Shown one piece after another: positions 1 through 10,891 of a stretch of DNA of 64,000 nt. Origin of the DNA: Sitta carolinensis (Eukaryota; Chordata; Aves; Passeriformes; Sittidae); the NCBI GenBank assembly GCA_032173965.1, contig CM063289.1, positions 28,235,690 to 28,299,689 of the forward strand, in the 5' to 3' direction. Position 1 is the stretch's first letter; every line of letters starts with the position of its first letter. Under the pieces are notes generated by a model, which did no database searches, was not told the origin of the DNA, and was given only the letters and a program-made list of their open reading frames with translations. A program made the position numbers and the translations under genes.

Positions 1-3000
1 AGGAATATCAGGTCTGATCACCTGAAGTTTAAGTGAGTGTTTAACATAACTCAGGAACACAAAAGAAAGTTTAACTGTAAAATTTGAGAATGCTCTCCTG
101 ATGCACAACATGCGTATCACCTTTCCTCAGCCTCTTCAGGAAATAGATAATATTTTCCTTTCCCACTCAGTGTTTTTACTGGGGATTTGACCCTCAGCAT
201 CCTCCCCAAATGTTGGGAGCCCCTCAAAGCAGGAGGGGAGTGCTGTGCTCCCTTTGTGATTGCCCTGGGACAAGGCTAACTCAAGCGAGATGTGAGCTCT
301 GCAAGCCTCAACACTGCTCTGTGGGTTTAGGTTTGTGGGTTTGTGTCTGATCTATGAACTTCACCTCACTTAAGGGTGGATTCTCCCTGTGGTTTAGTAC
401 AAACAGCCAAGGGTTGAATTCATACTGTGTTCTCACAGGTGAAGCTTCTCTGACTTGTGCCAAGCAATATATTCTGCATGTTCCCAGTTTACACATTAAA
501 TCTATGGGGTAGAAGTGGGCAAAAAGTAGGAAATCTCCTATTACTTATGTAGGGTGAGAAATAACATTTGATGGGTGGATACAGTTTCTTGAGGAAATGA
601 GCTGTCTCTGCTTTGGAGGAACATTTCAATAAGAGGGAATAGTTTGAAGCATTAACTGAAGTAGAAAAATTCACTTTCTTTTTTATTCCAGAAACTATCA
701 GTGATATTCCCCAGATGGGACAAGAATATATTATCATTGAGTTGAAATCCTTTGCACACAGAGATTTTGACCTGACTGGAGAGAATAATTTGCAGTGAAT
801 CATTTGTTCACAGAGATGGTAGAAAATAATTGAGGGTTTATTTCTGGGTGGAGAAAGTGCTTTGTAAACAACCAAGATGTGTGTTTTGAAAGATGAAGGT
901 GAGAAGGAGCAGGGAGTTGTCACTACTGAGATATTCTAGTGTAATTTATAAACAATGCTTTTATTGCAGCTTGTTATGGTTTAGTATGTGAAAATATACT
1001 TATTCTTGCATTTTGTGATGTTTCAGTGCCCACAGCCCCTACCCAGCATCACTAAATGAAGAGAGTGTTCTTGTGTTTCTACAGCACTGATCCCAGTAGC
1101 TTCTGGTCCATTCCTCAGGCTCCTAAATGCTGTTGCAGTAGATAAAAGCAACATCCCTGAATTTCAACAAGAATTCACAAGTATTTCCTCTTCCTGAGGA
1201 AAGAATTGGACTTGTTGGGTTTAAAGAACCAAGTTTGAATTTCTGGATAGCAAACCAAGCGGAAATGACGGTCTGTTTGTGGAGAACCCCACTGACCCCT
1301 GTAAGACTGCAGGTAGTTAATTTTTTGCATAAAGCAAAATACTTGTTGGAGTGCTAATGTTCCTTATAGAAAACAAACAAAAAAAATGAATATGTTTGAG
1401 CTAGAGAGGTAGTTAGAAACCTCTTCAATAAACACCTTCCTTGGGAATCTATGGTGAAAGTGAAAGGAGGGCAAACTGGGGAGACCGTGATGCTTTTACC
1501 ACTGCTCTGGTTCATGTGAGTTTGATTCTTGCCTTTCACAGTAACTCCGGGGTACTCATTTAGTTGTTTGTTGCTCATTTTTCCCACATTTAAAGCAGCA
1601 GAAGTAACACATCATTGCTCTGTAAGGATCCTGGGAAGGTAAAACCACAGGGCACAGCAGATAAATACAGTGGTGGGGCAGGTCACCTCTGCCTGGTGTG
1701 CACTGATGTATGTCAGACCAAAAATGCAACTGGGGTAGGTGGCATGCTACATATTTGTATAATTGAATTAAACTGAGACTGCCAATAAATTATATAGGTG
1801 CTGTGCAATGCCTTGGTGAAATCAGCTGAAATACAGTTGGAATAGAAAGTTGTGATTTCACTTTTTTTTTGCAGGAAGGCAGCTATGAAGGACTTAGAAA
1901 CCAGTCAGACAAGACTGAAAAGATTGTCCTTTGTAATGGACTGTCCTAAAATCATGTTATCCTGTAACAAGATTATCCACGGGAAGATAGAGAATTGATA
2001 CCTTCATCCTATAAAATGACGTTCTTAAAATAATCTCTTGTTAACCTGATAGTCAGCTTTAGGGCAAAGAAGTGACGACTCAGCCGCCTCACAAATTTCT
2101 GTAGGTTTGTAGGAGGAAGCACAGGCAACAGCTGGTGTGATGAGTTGTAACACACCTCTGTCATGCTAGACCATTTTCAAGCGCCTTCTGTAAAAATGTG
2201 TTCCCCTTTAAAGGCACGAGGGCCCAGGCAGCCCAGCCCTGGCAGCTCTCTAGAAGTGGCTGTGTCACTCCAGCCATGCCGTGCCTGCAGTCTGTGCTCC
2301 CGTGATTGATGGATCCTCGAGATCCATCATGACCTTGCTATTCCTATCAATGGGCATCCTGTCGGGAACCCCAGGGCTTCTGTCACACTGACACCCTCTC
2401 AAGCCCATCACAAGTTTCATGTTGCAAGTGCTTTCCTTTGAAGCTGCAGCTCCTTTATTTAGCCTGCCCCGAGTACAGTTGTTTTGTCCACCTTTGGTGT
2501 TGCACCAGCAAATGAGTAGCTCTGTGCTCTCAGTTGTCACCACACCACAAAGCAGTGGAGCGACAGGGCTTTGCCAATCAGCAAATCAGTAGTTTTGATC
2601 TCTTTTATCTGTTGTTTTACTTCTGAAATTGGTTATTACGAGTTTATCTACAAAATACTCCCAGCCTTTGTTAGGCGTCATGGTTTAGGGAAGGAGGAGA
2701 TTCACTCCCAGAGTTTCTTGTCTGAACTCTGGACACAGGACAGTGTGTCTTGATGCAGTAGGTGCAGTGCACTCCATGCCATAGAGAGGTCAGAGCAGAG
2801 CAGAGAAAATGTGAGCTGCTGTCCCAAGCACGGGCTGAGAATTCTGGCATTAAAGTAGGATATGCCACCAACAACCATGTAGAGAAGGCAAAATTCAGAT
2901 GGAACAAGGATGGACAGAGAAACAGAAATGATTTCTGGCTGGGCTAGCTGTGCCCTGATCTCCTACACAGACACCAGGCTTCCAAGGACACCTTGCCAGT

Positions 3001-3733
3001 GACCCCAGAGCATTGCCTTCACATGCCCCCATCGCTGTCCCAGCCTCGCTGCTCTCCTCCATTGGCAGCAATCCAGGTGAACTTGTTCATTCTTCCCTCT
3101 CACCATTGATAAATGCAGGGAAGCATTTTATTTCATTTTTGAATGGTTTCAGCACAGGGAATGGTATCAATAAAACAATAAAGCTCCTACTAGATATGAT
3201 ATAATGATTCTTGGAGGTCACATCATTCCCTTCCTAGATAGCAGAGCTCTTCTGAGGCTGTCAGCCCATTAGTCTGATAGGATTGTCATGATAACCAGAA
3301 AAATGCAGTCAGACCAAGCTCAGAGAAAAATTCTTTTCTCTTGCAAAAGCAAAGCTTTCAATTTCTATGTACCCTGAGATGCAAGAGGAGGTGACTGAAG
3401 CCAACAAGGTTCCTACAAATAGAAATCTTTATCATTGTAAATCAACTCAGTGAGTAGCAATCGACTTCTTTGTCTCTAGAGACATTTAATAAAGTACCTT
3501 GCAGCCTCTTTGTCATCCATTAGTCACCAGATATTGGACATTCCATTTTAAAAGCACCATTTCTTCTTTTAAATATATAGCCTATGAAAGATCTATATTT
3601 TACCTCTTTTTGGATGGACATGTTAAAAGGATGTTCTTACTTCACACTCTGGATTGAAAGTGCTAAGAAAGTCCTGTTGTACATGAAGAAAATATAAGTG
3701 CACAATTAGCAGGGGTTTTGTTTACCTTTTTTA
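1..3733. other. unique non-coding stretch
   Basis: I see no gene, RNA gene or full repeat here. Reading frames are short (longest 144 codons on the minus strand at 489-923), with no recognisable domain and no coding-like codon pattern. The stretch is AT-rich with scattered AATAAA and TTTAAA words. The only distinct structure is a short hairpin palindrome at 2307-2329, listed separately. A gene-poor intergenic or intronic identity is an inference from the absence of anything else. Confidence 0.6.
2307..2329. repeat. 9-bp hairpin palindrome
   Basis: TGATGGATC at 2307-2315 is followed by a 5-base loop (CTCGA) and its exact reverse complement GATCCATCA at 2321-2329. No U-run follows, so it is not a terminator. 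It may simply be chance. Confidence 0.6.
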
Positions 3734-3973
3734 ATTGATAGTAAGTTGTACACCTCCAGCCTGCTCTGGAGGCCAGAGCATCCTCCAGAAGAGGATGTTC
3801 TACATTTTAGTTTACAGATTTTGTTAAATACTATACAAAGCATAACAACAGTTCTCCCTATTTTCCATAATGCCATTTCTCCCTAAAACCTTGGCCAGGC
3901 TGTATTTCAGCAACTCTTCTGGAGGATGCTCTGGCCTCCAGAGCAGGCTGGTGGTGTACAACTTACTATCAAT
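3734..3973. repeat. near-perfect 60-bp inverted repeat (fold-back) with 120-base loop
   Basis: Bases 3734-3793 are the reverse complement of 3914-3973, with one mismatch (CACCTCC in the left arm against CACCACC in the right arm read in reverse). The loop is 3794-3913. Outside the arms, weak similarity continues for a few bases (CCTTTTTTA against CCTTTTTGT), then stops; inside the loop it stops sharply. Each arm also carries its own small palindrome, TGCTCTGG-AGG-CCAGAGCA, so the structure is nested. There is no convincing target-site duplication and no transposase, so I do not call it a MITE. The high identity suggests a young event such as template switching during replication. If transcribed, it would fold into a long double-stranded stem. 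Confidence 0.96.
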
Positions 3974-6119
3974 ACAAAAAGGGGGCATATCTTTAGTTTC
4001 TTCTGTTTTGTCTCCTGATTTTCTAGTCAATGTCATGATGTTTGTGGGGTCTGGCACACGATTTTGACATTGATGATGCCACTGTTCTCACCACAGGGTG
4101 CTGCTCAAATGGGCACTTTATTGTAGGACATCTTGTACCACTGTGTAACTGGACCCCAGCTCCCTGGGAAATTTTCCATTTTTAGCTGTTCCCTCAGCAG
4201 GCTGATGACTCCAGCATTTTCCTTTTGCACCAATGTCTTTCCAAATCCTTACTCTGCATCCCAGAGTAAGACTTCAAAGCTCTGCTTCCATGGCGAGGCA
4301 GGTGAAGACCTTGCTGACACTTTGCAATCAGTGAAATGTGGGTTTGGCTGCAGTTACTAATTTTGTAAAACAATGAACATAGACAGTAAATGGCTGAGCC
4401 GTGAGGAATGCTGCAGTGGATATCTGCACTCTTCAGTAAATCGCTTGATATTCACCGTGACAGAGTTCCATTTCTCTGGAGTGCTTTATTGCATGTCTTT
4501 TATTGGCTTTTTGAGTTCAGATTCTGTGACTGGTATATTAATTTTTTTTTTTTTTATTATATTTCCTCCTTTTATATTCTGCAATTACATTAACTCAGCC
4601 TTTCCCAATCAATAATTGCTGCAAACAATTTGCCTTTCACTGCACATACAAAATCTGTAAAAATAGTCTTCAAGTCTTTATAGTTTCTTTACTGGTGTTA
4701 AATTTATTATACTTTATTAGCATAGGAGAAAGGATCAGTAAATGACCTGCTGCAGTGGCAGGTGAGTAACAGACCCAGCATCCACTCCTTGCAAAAAAAG
4801 TACTCTAGAATAGAAAAAAACCCCAAATGAATATTTTTTCCTCAAGAAATTTGTAACAGGGCTGTAATTACCAGCATAAATTCTCTGTGGTAGCTTTTAA
4901 ATCCGTTCAATCTCTGTTTAACTTCATGAGCCTGTTGTTGGTTCCTCAGCCCCTTTCAGTGGTGGAGGAGGTCAAATGGGATTATCATAATGGTCCTTCC
5001 TGGCCTTGAAAACCAAAGCCAGTGCTGGAAGGACTTGACTGTGTCCAGCCCTGGCTGGAACACGCAGAGGCAGGCGAGTGTGCTAACCTCGGTCCTGCTG
5101 CTCCCTCCCCTCTGCCCCTCTGGTCTTTAGTGAAGTCCCAGAGCAGGAATAAGCAGAGGATCCCAGTGGTGCCTCCCTCCTCCAGCAAAACAACTGGGAG
5201 GAGACAGAGCCCTGGGCACGGGTGGCTGGGAATGGCCAAAGACCCTGCAGCACCAGCGTGATGCCAGGGAGCCAGGAGCCCCACGGAGAGCTGGGATGAA
5301 GGCACTCCACACCTGGGGCAGGTGGATCCTGCCCCCTGGGCTGTGCAGGGACAGGCAAGCCAAGGAATGCTCGGCTTCTACTCCCTGGGGGGAAGAAAGA
5401 TTGTTCACATTATTTTCTCTAGACTTCAGGCTAAATCTTACTCATTTTATTTACAGAAACTGTTTCAAGCCATTGACTAGAGCAGCACTACTCATATGGG
5501 TAAAGGAAAGAAGAATTTGGCCTTGTGACAACTTTAAAGTCCTAGGATTTATGTTCCTTGCATCCCTCAGATATATTTGCAAATGTTGACGCATACTCCT
5601 AGATTTTCACTCATAAAAATGCTGCTTGTGTTTTGGAGTTTCTTAGAAAAATATTTTTAAATCACTTTCCACCCTTAAGGGCCATTTGAAATTCACACTC
5701 CCAAGGCTGTAAAACAACACTCCAGGTTTGGTTTTAACAGGGATAAGGCAGGAAGCTGGGTTTTAGTACAGTGCTCTCAGAACAGTAGGTGATTCTAAAG
5801 ACAGCTTTGGTGTCAGCTCTGACTATCCCATCTTGCACTAGTCCAAGCAAGACCAACGGATTTCATTTTTTGCTGTGGCTTTCCAACATTTAATTTTATT
5901 AGCTGGGGGGGCAAAAAAAGTGGACATAAACTTTTAATGGGAGTGTATGAGAACTGACATATCAGGAGTAATTACAAATACAAGCTGTGTAACATAAATC
6001 TACAGGCACTATTTACAAAGCAGAGGCTCTGGCTCCATGCATTTTAATGACCTCAAACATTCTTGCCTGTCAATATAAAACCATTTTGTCTTCAGTGTGA
6101 TGTGTAAGATATTCTTTAG
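3974..6119. other. unique sequence with a GC-rich patch near 5.0-5.4 kb
   Basis: Most of this stretch is AT-rich and holds nothing I recognise. A T-rich run lies at about 4541-4556. Bases 5000-5410 are clearly richer in G and C, with overlapping open frames of 79 to 97 codons on both strands. Frames open on both strands at once point to composition rather than coding. I recognise no protein family in any of them. Confidence 0.55.
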
Positions 6120-6180
6120 TTTGACTCTTTGACTAGGGATTGAACCCAGCACCTCCCCCTCTGAAAGCACAATCTTCAGT
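6120..6180 (-). repeat. tRNA-like T arm, possible tRNA-derived SINE remnant
   Basis: Read on the minus strand, the segment contains GGTTCAATCCC, a perfect match to the tRNA B-box promoter pattern. At 6133-6149 it can form a 5-bp T stem (CTGGG with CCTAG, one G-T pair) around a 7-base loop, TTCAATC. I cannot find an A box or a full cloverleaf upstream, so it is not an intact tRNA gene. It is best read as a decayed tRNA-derived SINE or tRNA pseudogene fragment. The neighbouring CR1 at 6318 is on the same strand but separated by unique sequence. Confidence 0.32.
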
Positions 6181-6317
6181 TTGAATTTTGTAGCTGCTGC
6201 CTTGTCCCACGGAGGTCCCCACTCCAAGGTGAGTGTTCCATCACCCAGGGTTCTGGCAGGAGTACAGCTCTGCTGCTGCAGTCTGGGTCACCCTGGGAAG
6301 GAGGAGATCAGTCCACA

Positions 6318-6676
6318 GAATCAAAGAACCATAGAATGGTTTGGGTTGGGAGGGACCTTAAATCTCATCTCACTCCAATCCCCTTCCACTATCCCAGGTT
6401 TCTTCAAGCCCTGTCCAACCTCACCTTGAAAAATTCTAGGGATGCAACAGCCACAGATTCTCTGGGCAACCTGTGACAGGGCCTCACCACCCTCACAGGG
6501 AAACATATTCTCCTGATACCTAATCTGAACCTACTCTCTGTTAGTGGGAAGGCCCTTGTCCTCCAGGTCCTTGTAAACAGTCTCGCTCCAGCTTTATTGT
6601 CAGCTCCTCCAGGAGCTGGAAGGCCACAATTAGGTCACCCCAAAACCTTCTCTTCTCTGGGCTGAACAATATGAAG
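6318..6676 (-). mobile_element. CR1 LINE 3' end, 5'-truncated
   Basis: The left edge reads as the reverse complement of the CR1 3' terminus (CATAGAATGGTTTGGGTTGG followed by a GGGACCTTAAA-type block). The typical CR1 3' region follows in reverse: the contracted GCAACCTGTGACAGGGCC and CCTCACAGGGAA blocks, then CTCCAGGTCCTTGTAAACAG-like sequence and CCTTCTCTTCTCTGGGCTGAA at about 6645-6666. Similarity fades after about 6676. CR1 copies are usually 5'-truncated, and this one carries no intact reverse transcriptase frame. It is somewhat diverged from the usual consensus, so it is not a very recent insertion. Confidence 0.93.
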
Positions 6677-9600
6677 CTTGTGGGCCCCAGCAAGCTGAGT
6701 GCAGTTTGTGAGTGAAGGATTGAGGGAGGCAACGCTGCTTTGGGTCAAAAGTCCAAAGCCCCCCACCCTTTCCAAGGGGCACACTAATACCCAGATGGAT
6801 TTGGTTGCTTCCGTTTACTCTTCCCAGTACTTAGGCTGACTTCTGCTGTTATGAGTAGGACTAATTAAGATCCCCATGATTGCAATGAACCTGATTCTGC
6901 CTGAGTGCCATATGTTCCCAGGGGATTAGATGTGGGTGCTGCCACTGCTCCTGGGACTGCAGCACTGTGTCCTGCTCTCCATGGAGCTGCACTGGGATCT
7001 CAGCCCCCCCAACCCTGCCCCTTGGACCAGGAACAGGGGACCCTCATGATTTTGCCACACAAGCACCAGGGGAGTGGACAAGCTGGATCAGGGTCAGGCT
7101 CCTCTTTCTCTTGTGACAGCTGGGGGTATTGCAAGGATGTGCATAAGACATGCTGGTCCCAGACCTCCCGGGAAGGAGACCAGGGAAGGGTTTGGATGGA
7201 GTAGGAAGGAGAGGAGTGTCCACCAGCCTACACTGCATCTTTCAGCACTGGCTGAAGGCTTGACTTCCCCTGAGAGGAGATAGCTGGGAAATAAGGAATT
7301 AATGAACCCCTGCTCCACATGCTGCCATGCCCCACAGCTCCCTCTGCCAACCTTGGAGCCTCTGTGGAGATGTGACACTTCCAACATGTAGGTATCATGA
7401 AGGACTCAACAGATTGTTCTGTCACCTGTTTTAACGCACATTGTTGCCATTTTTCAAGGTGAAGATTCTCTGGAATTTTGCATATGCCTCCCAAGTGGAA
7501 TCCCAGTCTTTCCATCCAAGGAGAGTCTTTCCATTCATTGTACTTTGTCCTGTAAAACTGCAATTAAGGGAGACAAAATGGTGAACATCATATTGTGCAG
7601 CTTCTGTTTTAGCCACAGATGACAACAGGACTGGGAGAAGGGAATTGGATCCTGATTTCCTATAGGATGGAGCGCACTGCTGTAGCCCTTCTGAGCTCAG
7701 GGATGTAATTACAAAATGGGTCTATAAACAAAAATTCACCATTATGGAGCAAATAAAACCAAAGGGTAGTTAATCCAGGGATATATCACACATCAAATTA
7801 AATCTCACTTTGCCTGCAGTAATAACAGAAATAATTCATTAAGATAAACCTCTAGATTATGCACAGCATCTGGAGATAGAATTAAGACCTTAGCTGTGAG
7901 TGCCTGTGCACGCACACTCCGTTCCTCCCCCCTCCAAAAAATGATGCCAGCATAAAAGGCAGTTTAGAGTTCACTGTTGAGCTTTTCCCATCCATTTCTT
8001 TCCAGCACTCACAGAGAAAACAAATGTGATTTCAAAGGAGAGCTGTCTCTGGAAGGGTAAAAAATTCCCACATCCTTTACCCTGCGAAGGAATGTAACAT
8101 GATGTAGGGGCCCCTGTGCAGAGTCAGGAGTGCTCAGAAAAATGTTGACGTGCAGCCTTGGAACTTGATCTAACTTCTTATGGAGGCAGCGTGAATTTTT
8201 CCATGTATTTCAACTGAAGTTGAAGGAGGCCCTTCTGTCCTTTCTGCTTCACCTGTTTGGTGGAAATAATGCTGCTGGTGAAAGTGTTTGTGGGCTGTCT
8301 GAAATGTTTGTTATCTCAATGCTGACCACAGATCTGTTTAAAGAAGCTGGGTGTGCTAATAGAGCTAGTACTGAACCTGCATCCATATTCAGCCTGAAGG
8401 TATCCCAGAATCACACCAAACTGGCATTCCTGATCCTGTCATGGACCAAGGAAGAGCAAGTGCACTTATCTGCAGCTCACATTTAGCAATTTGCAACGAA
8501 ATCTGTCAGTTTTTAAAGCATTTTCTTCCTATAATCTTGAGCAATATTAAAAATGAACAAACTGATTTGAGGTAAATAAAATCAGATCACAAAGCTTAAA
8601 AAATGTCAAGCCAAAATGGATACAAAACTCCTTTTCCATTTCTGTGAGGTCTTTGGGACAGAAATTCTCTCTCTTCCACATCTGTTTTCATAACTCTGGT
8701 GCAAGCCCACTCTTAGTACTCTGCACCAGCTCTTACAGCTGTCAGGAATGCGCCCCTGGAAGCTCTCAAATACTTTGACTCTCTATTGGATGTTATTGCT
8801 GCTTCTATTCTTCTTCCAGACCTTGCAGAAAAAAAACTCCTTAGGACATACCCAGGCCACTGTAACAGAGCATGCTAAAGGATATGCTCGACAAATCTCT
8901 GCCAGGAACAAGCCAGCTTTTGGACAGAGGCTCTCACAGGGGATTTCTCCAGGTCCAGACCAGCCCTGTTTTCATGAACCCATCAGCAAACCGTATGTTT
9001 AAAATTCTTACTGGCAGGAATTATAATGGTATAATTGGTAGAGCAGAGATAAATCGGCCCTCATCCATTCCTGAAGGCACTCTATTACATTCAGACAGTT
9101 CATTTTCTTCTGGACCTTTCTAGAAATGCCCTGACACCTTGTTTCCCATCCGTGCCCTGCAACAGCTGTTACAGCAAATGGATTTTTCTATGGCTCATAG
9201 TGAGTAATGGGGGCTATCAATTAGTGCATGCTTGGGAGCTCCCAAGGAATAGCAGCCATCATCTAATTACATTTCTAATTAAGGTTACAGGAAGACTAAG
9301 ACCAGTAAAGAATAAATGTGTGGACTTGCAGCAAAATATGTATTTGGAGAGTACCATCAGGGCTGCCCGAAATGTGTTAGAGAGCACAAGACAAATTGAG
9401 GCAGTCTGAAGGCCTCAGTGAAAGATGAGCGTACACAAAGGAACTGACAGTAAAGCCCTGGGAAAGGACAGCGACACACTGGAGATGCAGGCACGAATCC
9501 AAAACAGAGAAAAGGCCCAGCAAAGGGTGCCTGAGAGAGCAGATCAGGCAGACAGGATCAGAGGGAGTGGGAAAGCCACAACAAAAGCCAAGGCTGGGAA

Positions 9601-10519
9601 CTGCCGGGGCGCAGTATCTGCTGCAGCAGGGCTGTAAAATCTCAGTCAGTGGGAAGAGGGTCTAGCTACTAACTCAAAAGTGAGATACTATGGAATGGGC
9701 TTAAATCAGTTTTTTTATCCACTCCAAAAGAGAGTCCTCTGCAAAAGCTGGTGGCAAATGTCATAGGATTCCACTTTCCAGGGAATAAAGAAACCAGTGT
9801 GGTCCACTGCTCTGGAAGTTTCCTGTCAGTCTAAACCACTGCCAGGCTGGATGTTAACAACAGTCTCACATTAACTCAGAAGTAAAATCCAATCTTTACA
9901 ATAAGGCTGAAGCTTGTAGTTTAAATAGAGAAACTCTTACAGAAGTACAGTTCAGAGTTTGGTTCTAGATCCGACCCTGTTGGCTTCTAGGTGTGGAGCA
10001 TGAACTGCCAGCCAGCACTCGACATCCAGACTTGCAGAGTCTGATCCAAGCTGACACACATCATATCACTTGAGCTTGGAAAACAAGTGAGAAAGTGCTC
10101 AACAGGCTTCTCACTCAGACCCCTGTTAAATTTTTATTGAATCTAGGACAGAAAAAACCCTATATAACCAGATTTTTTCAGTGTTATTTTTTGTTTCCTC
10201 TTCAGTTTGTGAGCAAATTCATCAAGTGGGATAAGCAATTTAAAAAAGCAGGGTCTTGCTTGACACATGGGCTTGACTCATTCTGTGTGTCAGCAAGGGG
10301 CAGGAGATACAAGAGAACAGGGACAGAGGAAATCTCCAAATCTTTGGAAAAGGAGAGACGTGTGTTAGTTGTGTCACTTGGAAGGTAAAGTGGGGAAAGA
10401 AAATATGGGCTCTTTGCTTTTTTGCTTCTCAGCTGGAGAGGTCCAGGCTTTGCAGCACTGTTTTGCTTTCCATGTTCTCCAGCAGGTTCATTTAGCCTTT
10501 TGTACCCTGCCCATGGAGC
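6677..10519. other. unique non-coding stretch
   Basis: No gene or full repeat is visible. AT-rich blocks at about 7690-7870 hold TAATTA, TTAAAT and AATAAT words typical of non-coding regulatory DNA, but this is weak evidence. A CATAAAAGG word at about 7951 has a C-rich run upstream and could mimic a core promoter; I see nothing to confirm it. A purine-rich stretch at about 9420-9640 keeps a 70-codon frame rich in K, R, Q and A, which looks compositional. A perfect palindrome at 9231-9246 is listed separately. Confidence 0.55.
9231..9246. repeat. perfect 16-bp palindrome
   Basis: CTTGGGAGCTCCCAAG equals its own reverse complement. No loop and no flanking dyad extend it. The function is unknown and it may be chance. 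Confidence 0.6.
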
Positions 10520-10622
10520 ACGTCCCGTGGAATTCTGGTGGAAGGTATCCTGCCCATTCAGAGGGGTTGGAGCTGGATACATTTAAGGTCCTTTCCAACC
10601 CAAACCAGTTGATGACTCTATG
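10520..10622 (+). mobile_element. short CR1 LINE 3' tail
   Basis: The segment ends GAGCTGGATACATTTAAGG, then GTCCTTTCCAACCCAAACC and GACTCTATGA, which is the CR1 3' untranslated end in the forward direction. The upstream part (GGAATTCTGGTGGAAGGTATCC) fits the GTGGAAGGTGTCCCTGCCC block of CR1 with changes. Only about the last 100 bases of the element are present. The interior and the reverse transcriptase are absent. Confidence 0.8.
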
Positions 10623-10829
10623 ACCATCACTGGTTAGCAGGCCCACAAGAATGGGAACAGCAATATCTATATGCTGGTTTCTCTCCCAAGCCCAGAATTA
10701 GAAACTTCAGTGATTTGCCTCTTCCCTCACAGAGACCTTACAGTACCTGAGACACCACTGCATTCCAGCCCTGGACTGAATTTAAGAAAAGGTACTTGTT
10801 CATTGCCTTCTGCAAACTAAAACTCCTCC
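10623..10829. other. unique spacer before the poly-T tract
   Basis: Nothing recognisable lies between the CR1 tail and the homopolymer. Confidence 0.5.
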
Positions 10830-10837
10830 CCCTCTCT

Positions 10838-10891
<54 letters not shown>
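10830..10891. repeat. CT-rich lead and T51 homopolymer
   Basis: A short CCCCTCTCTCTC lead runs into 51 consecutive T residues (10841-10891), followed by CTCCCCAG. Read on the minus strand it is a 51-base A run. CR1 does not leave poly(A) tails, and neither flank shows a recognisable processed gene or target-site duplication, so I treat it as a simple repeat. Its exact length is likely to vary between individuals and between sequencing methods. Confidence 0.97.

Noticed and set aside
489..923. 144-codon minus-strand frame as a gene
   Set aside because: No recognisable domain, AT-rich composition like the flanks, and no splice or promoter context.
5083..5408. Overlapping frames on both strands in a GC-rich patch
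   Set aside because: Several frames open together, which reflects low stop density in GC-rich DNA rather than coding.
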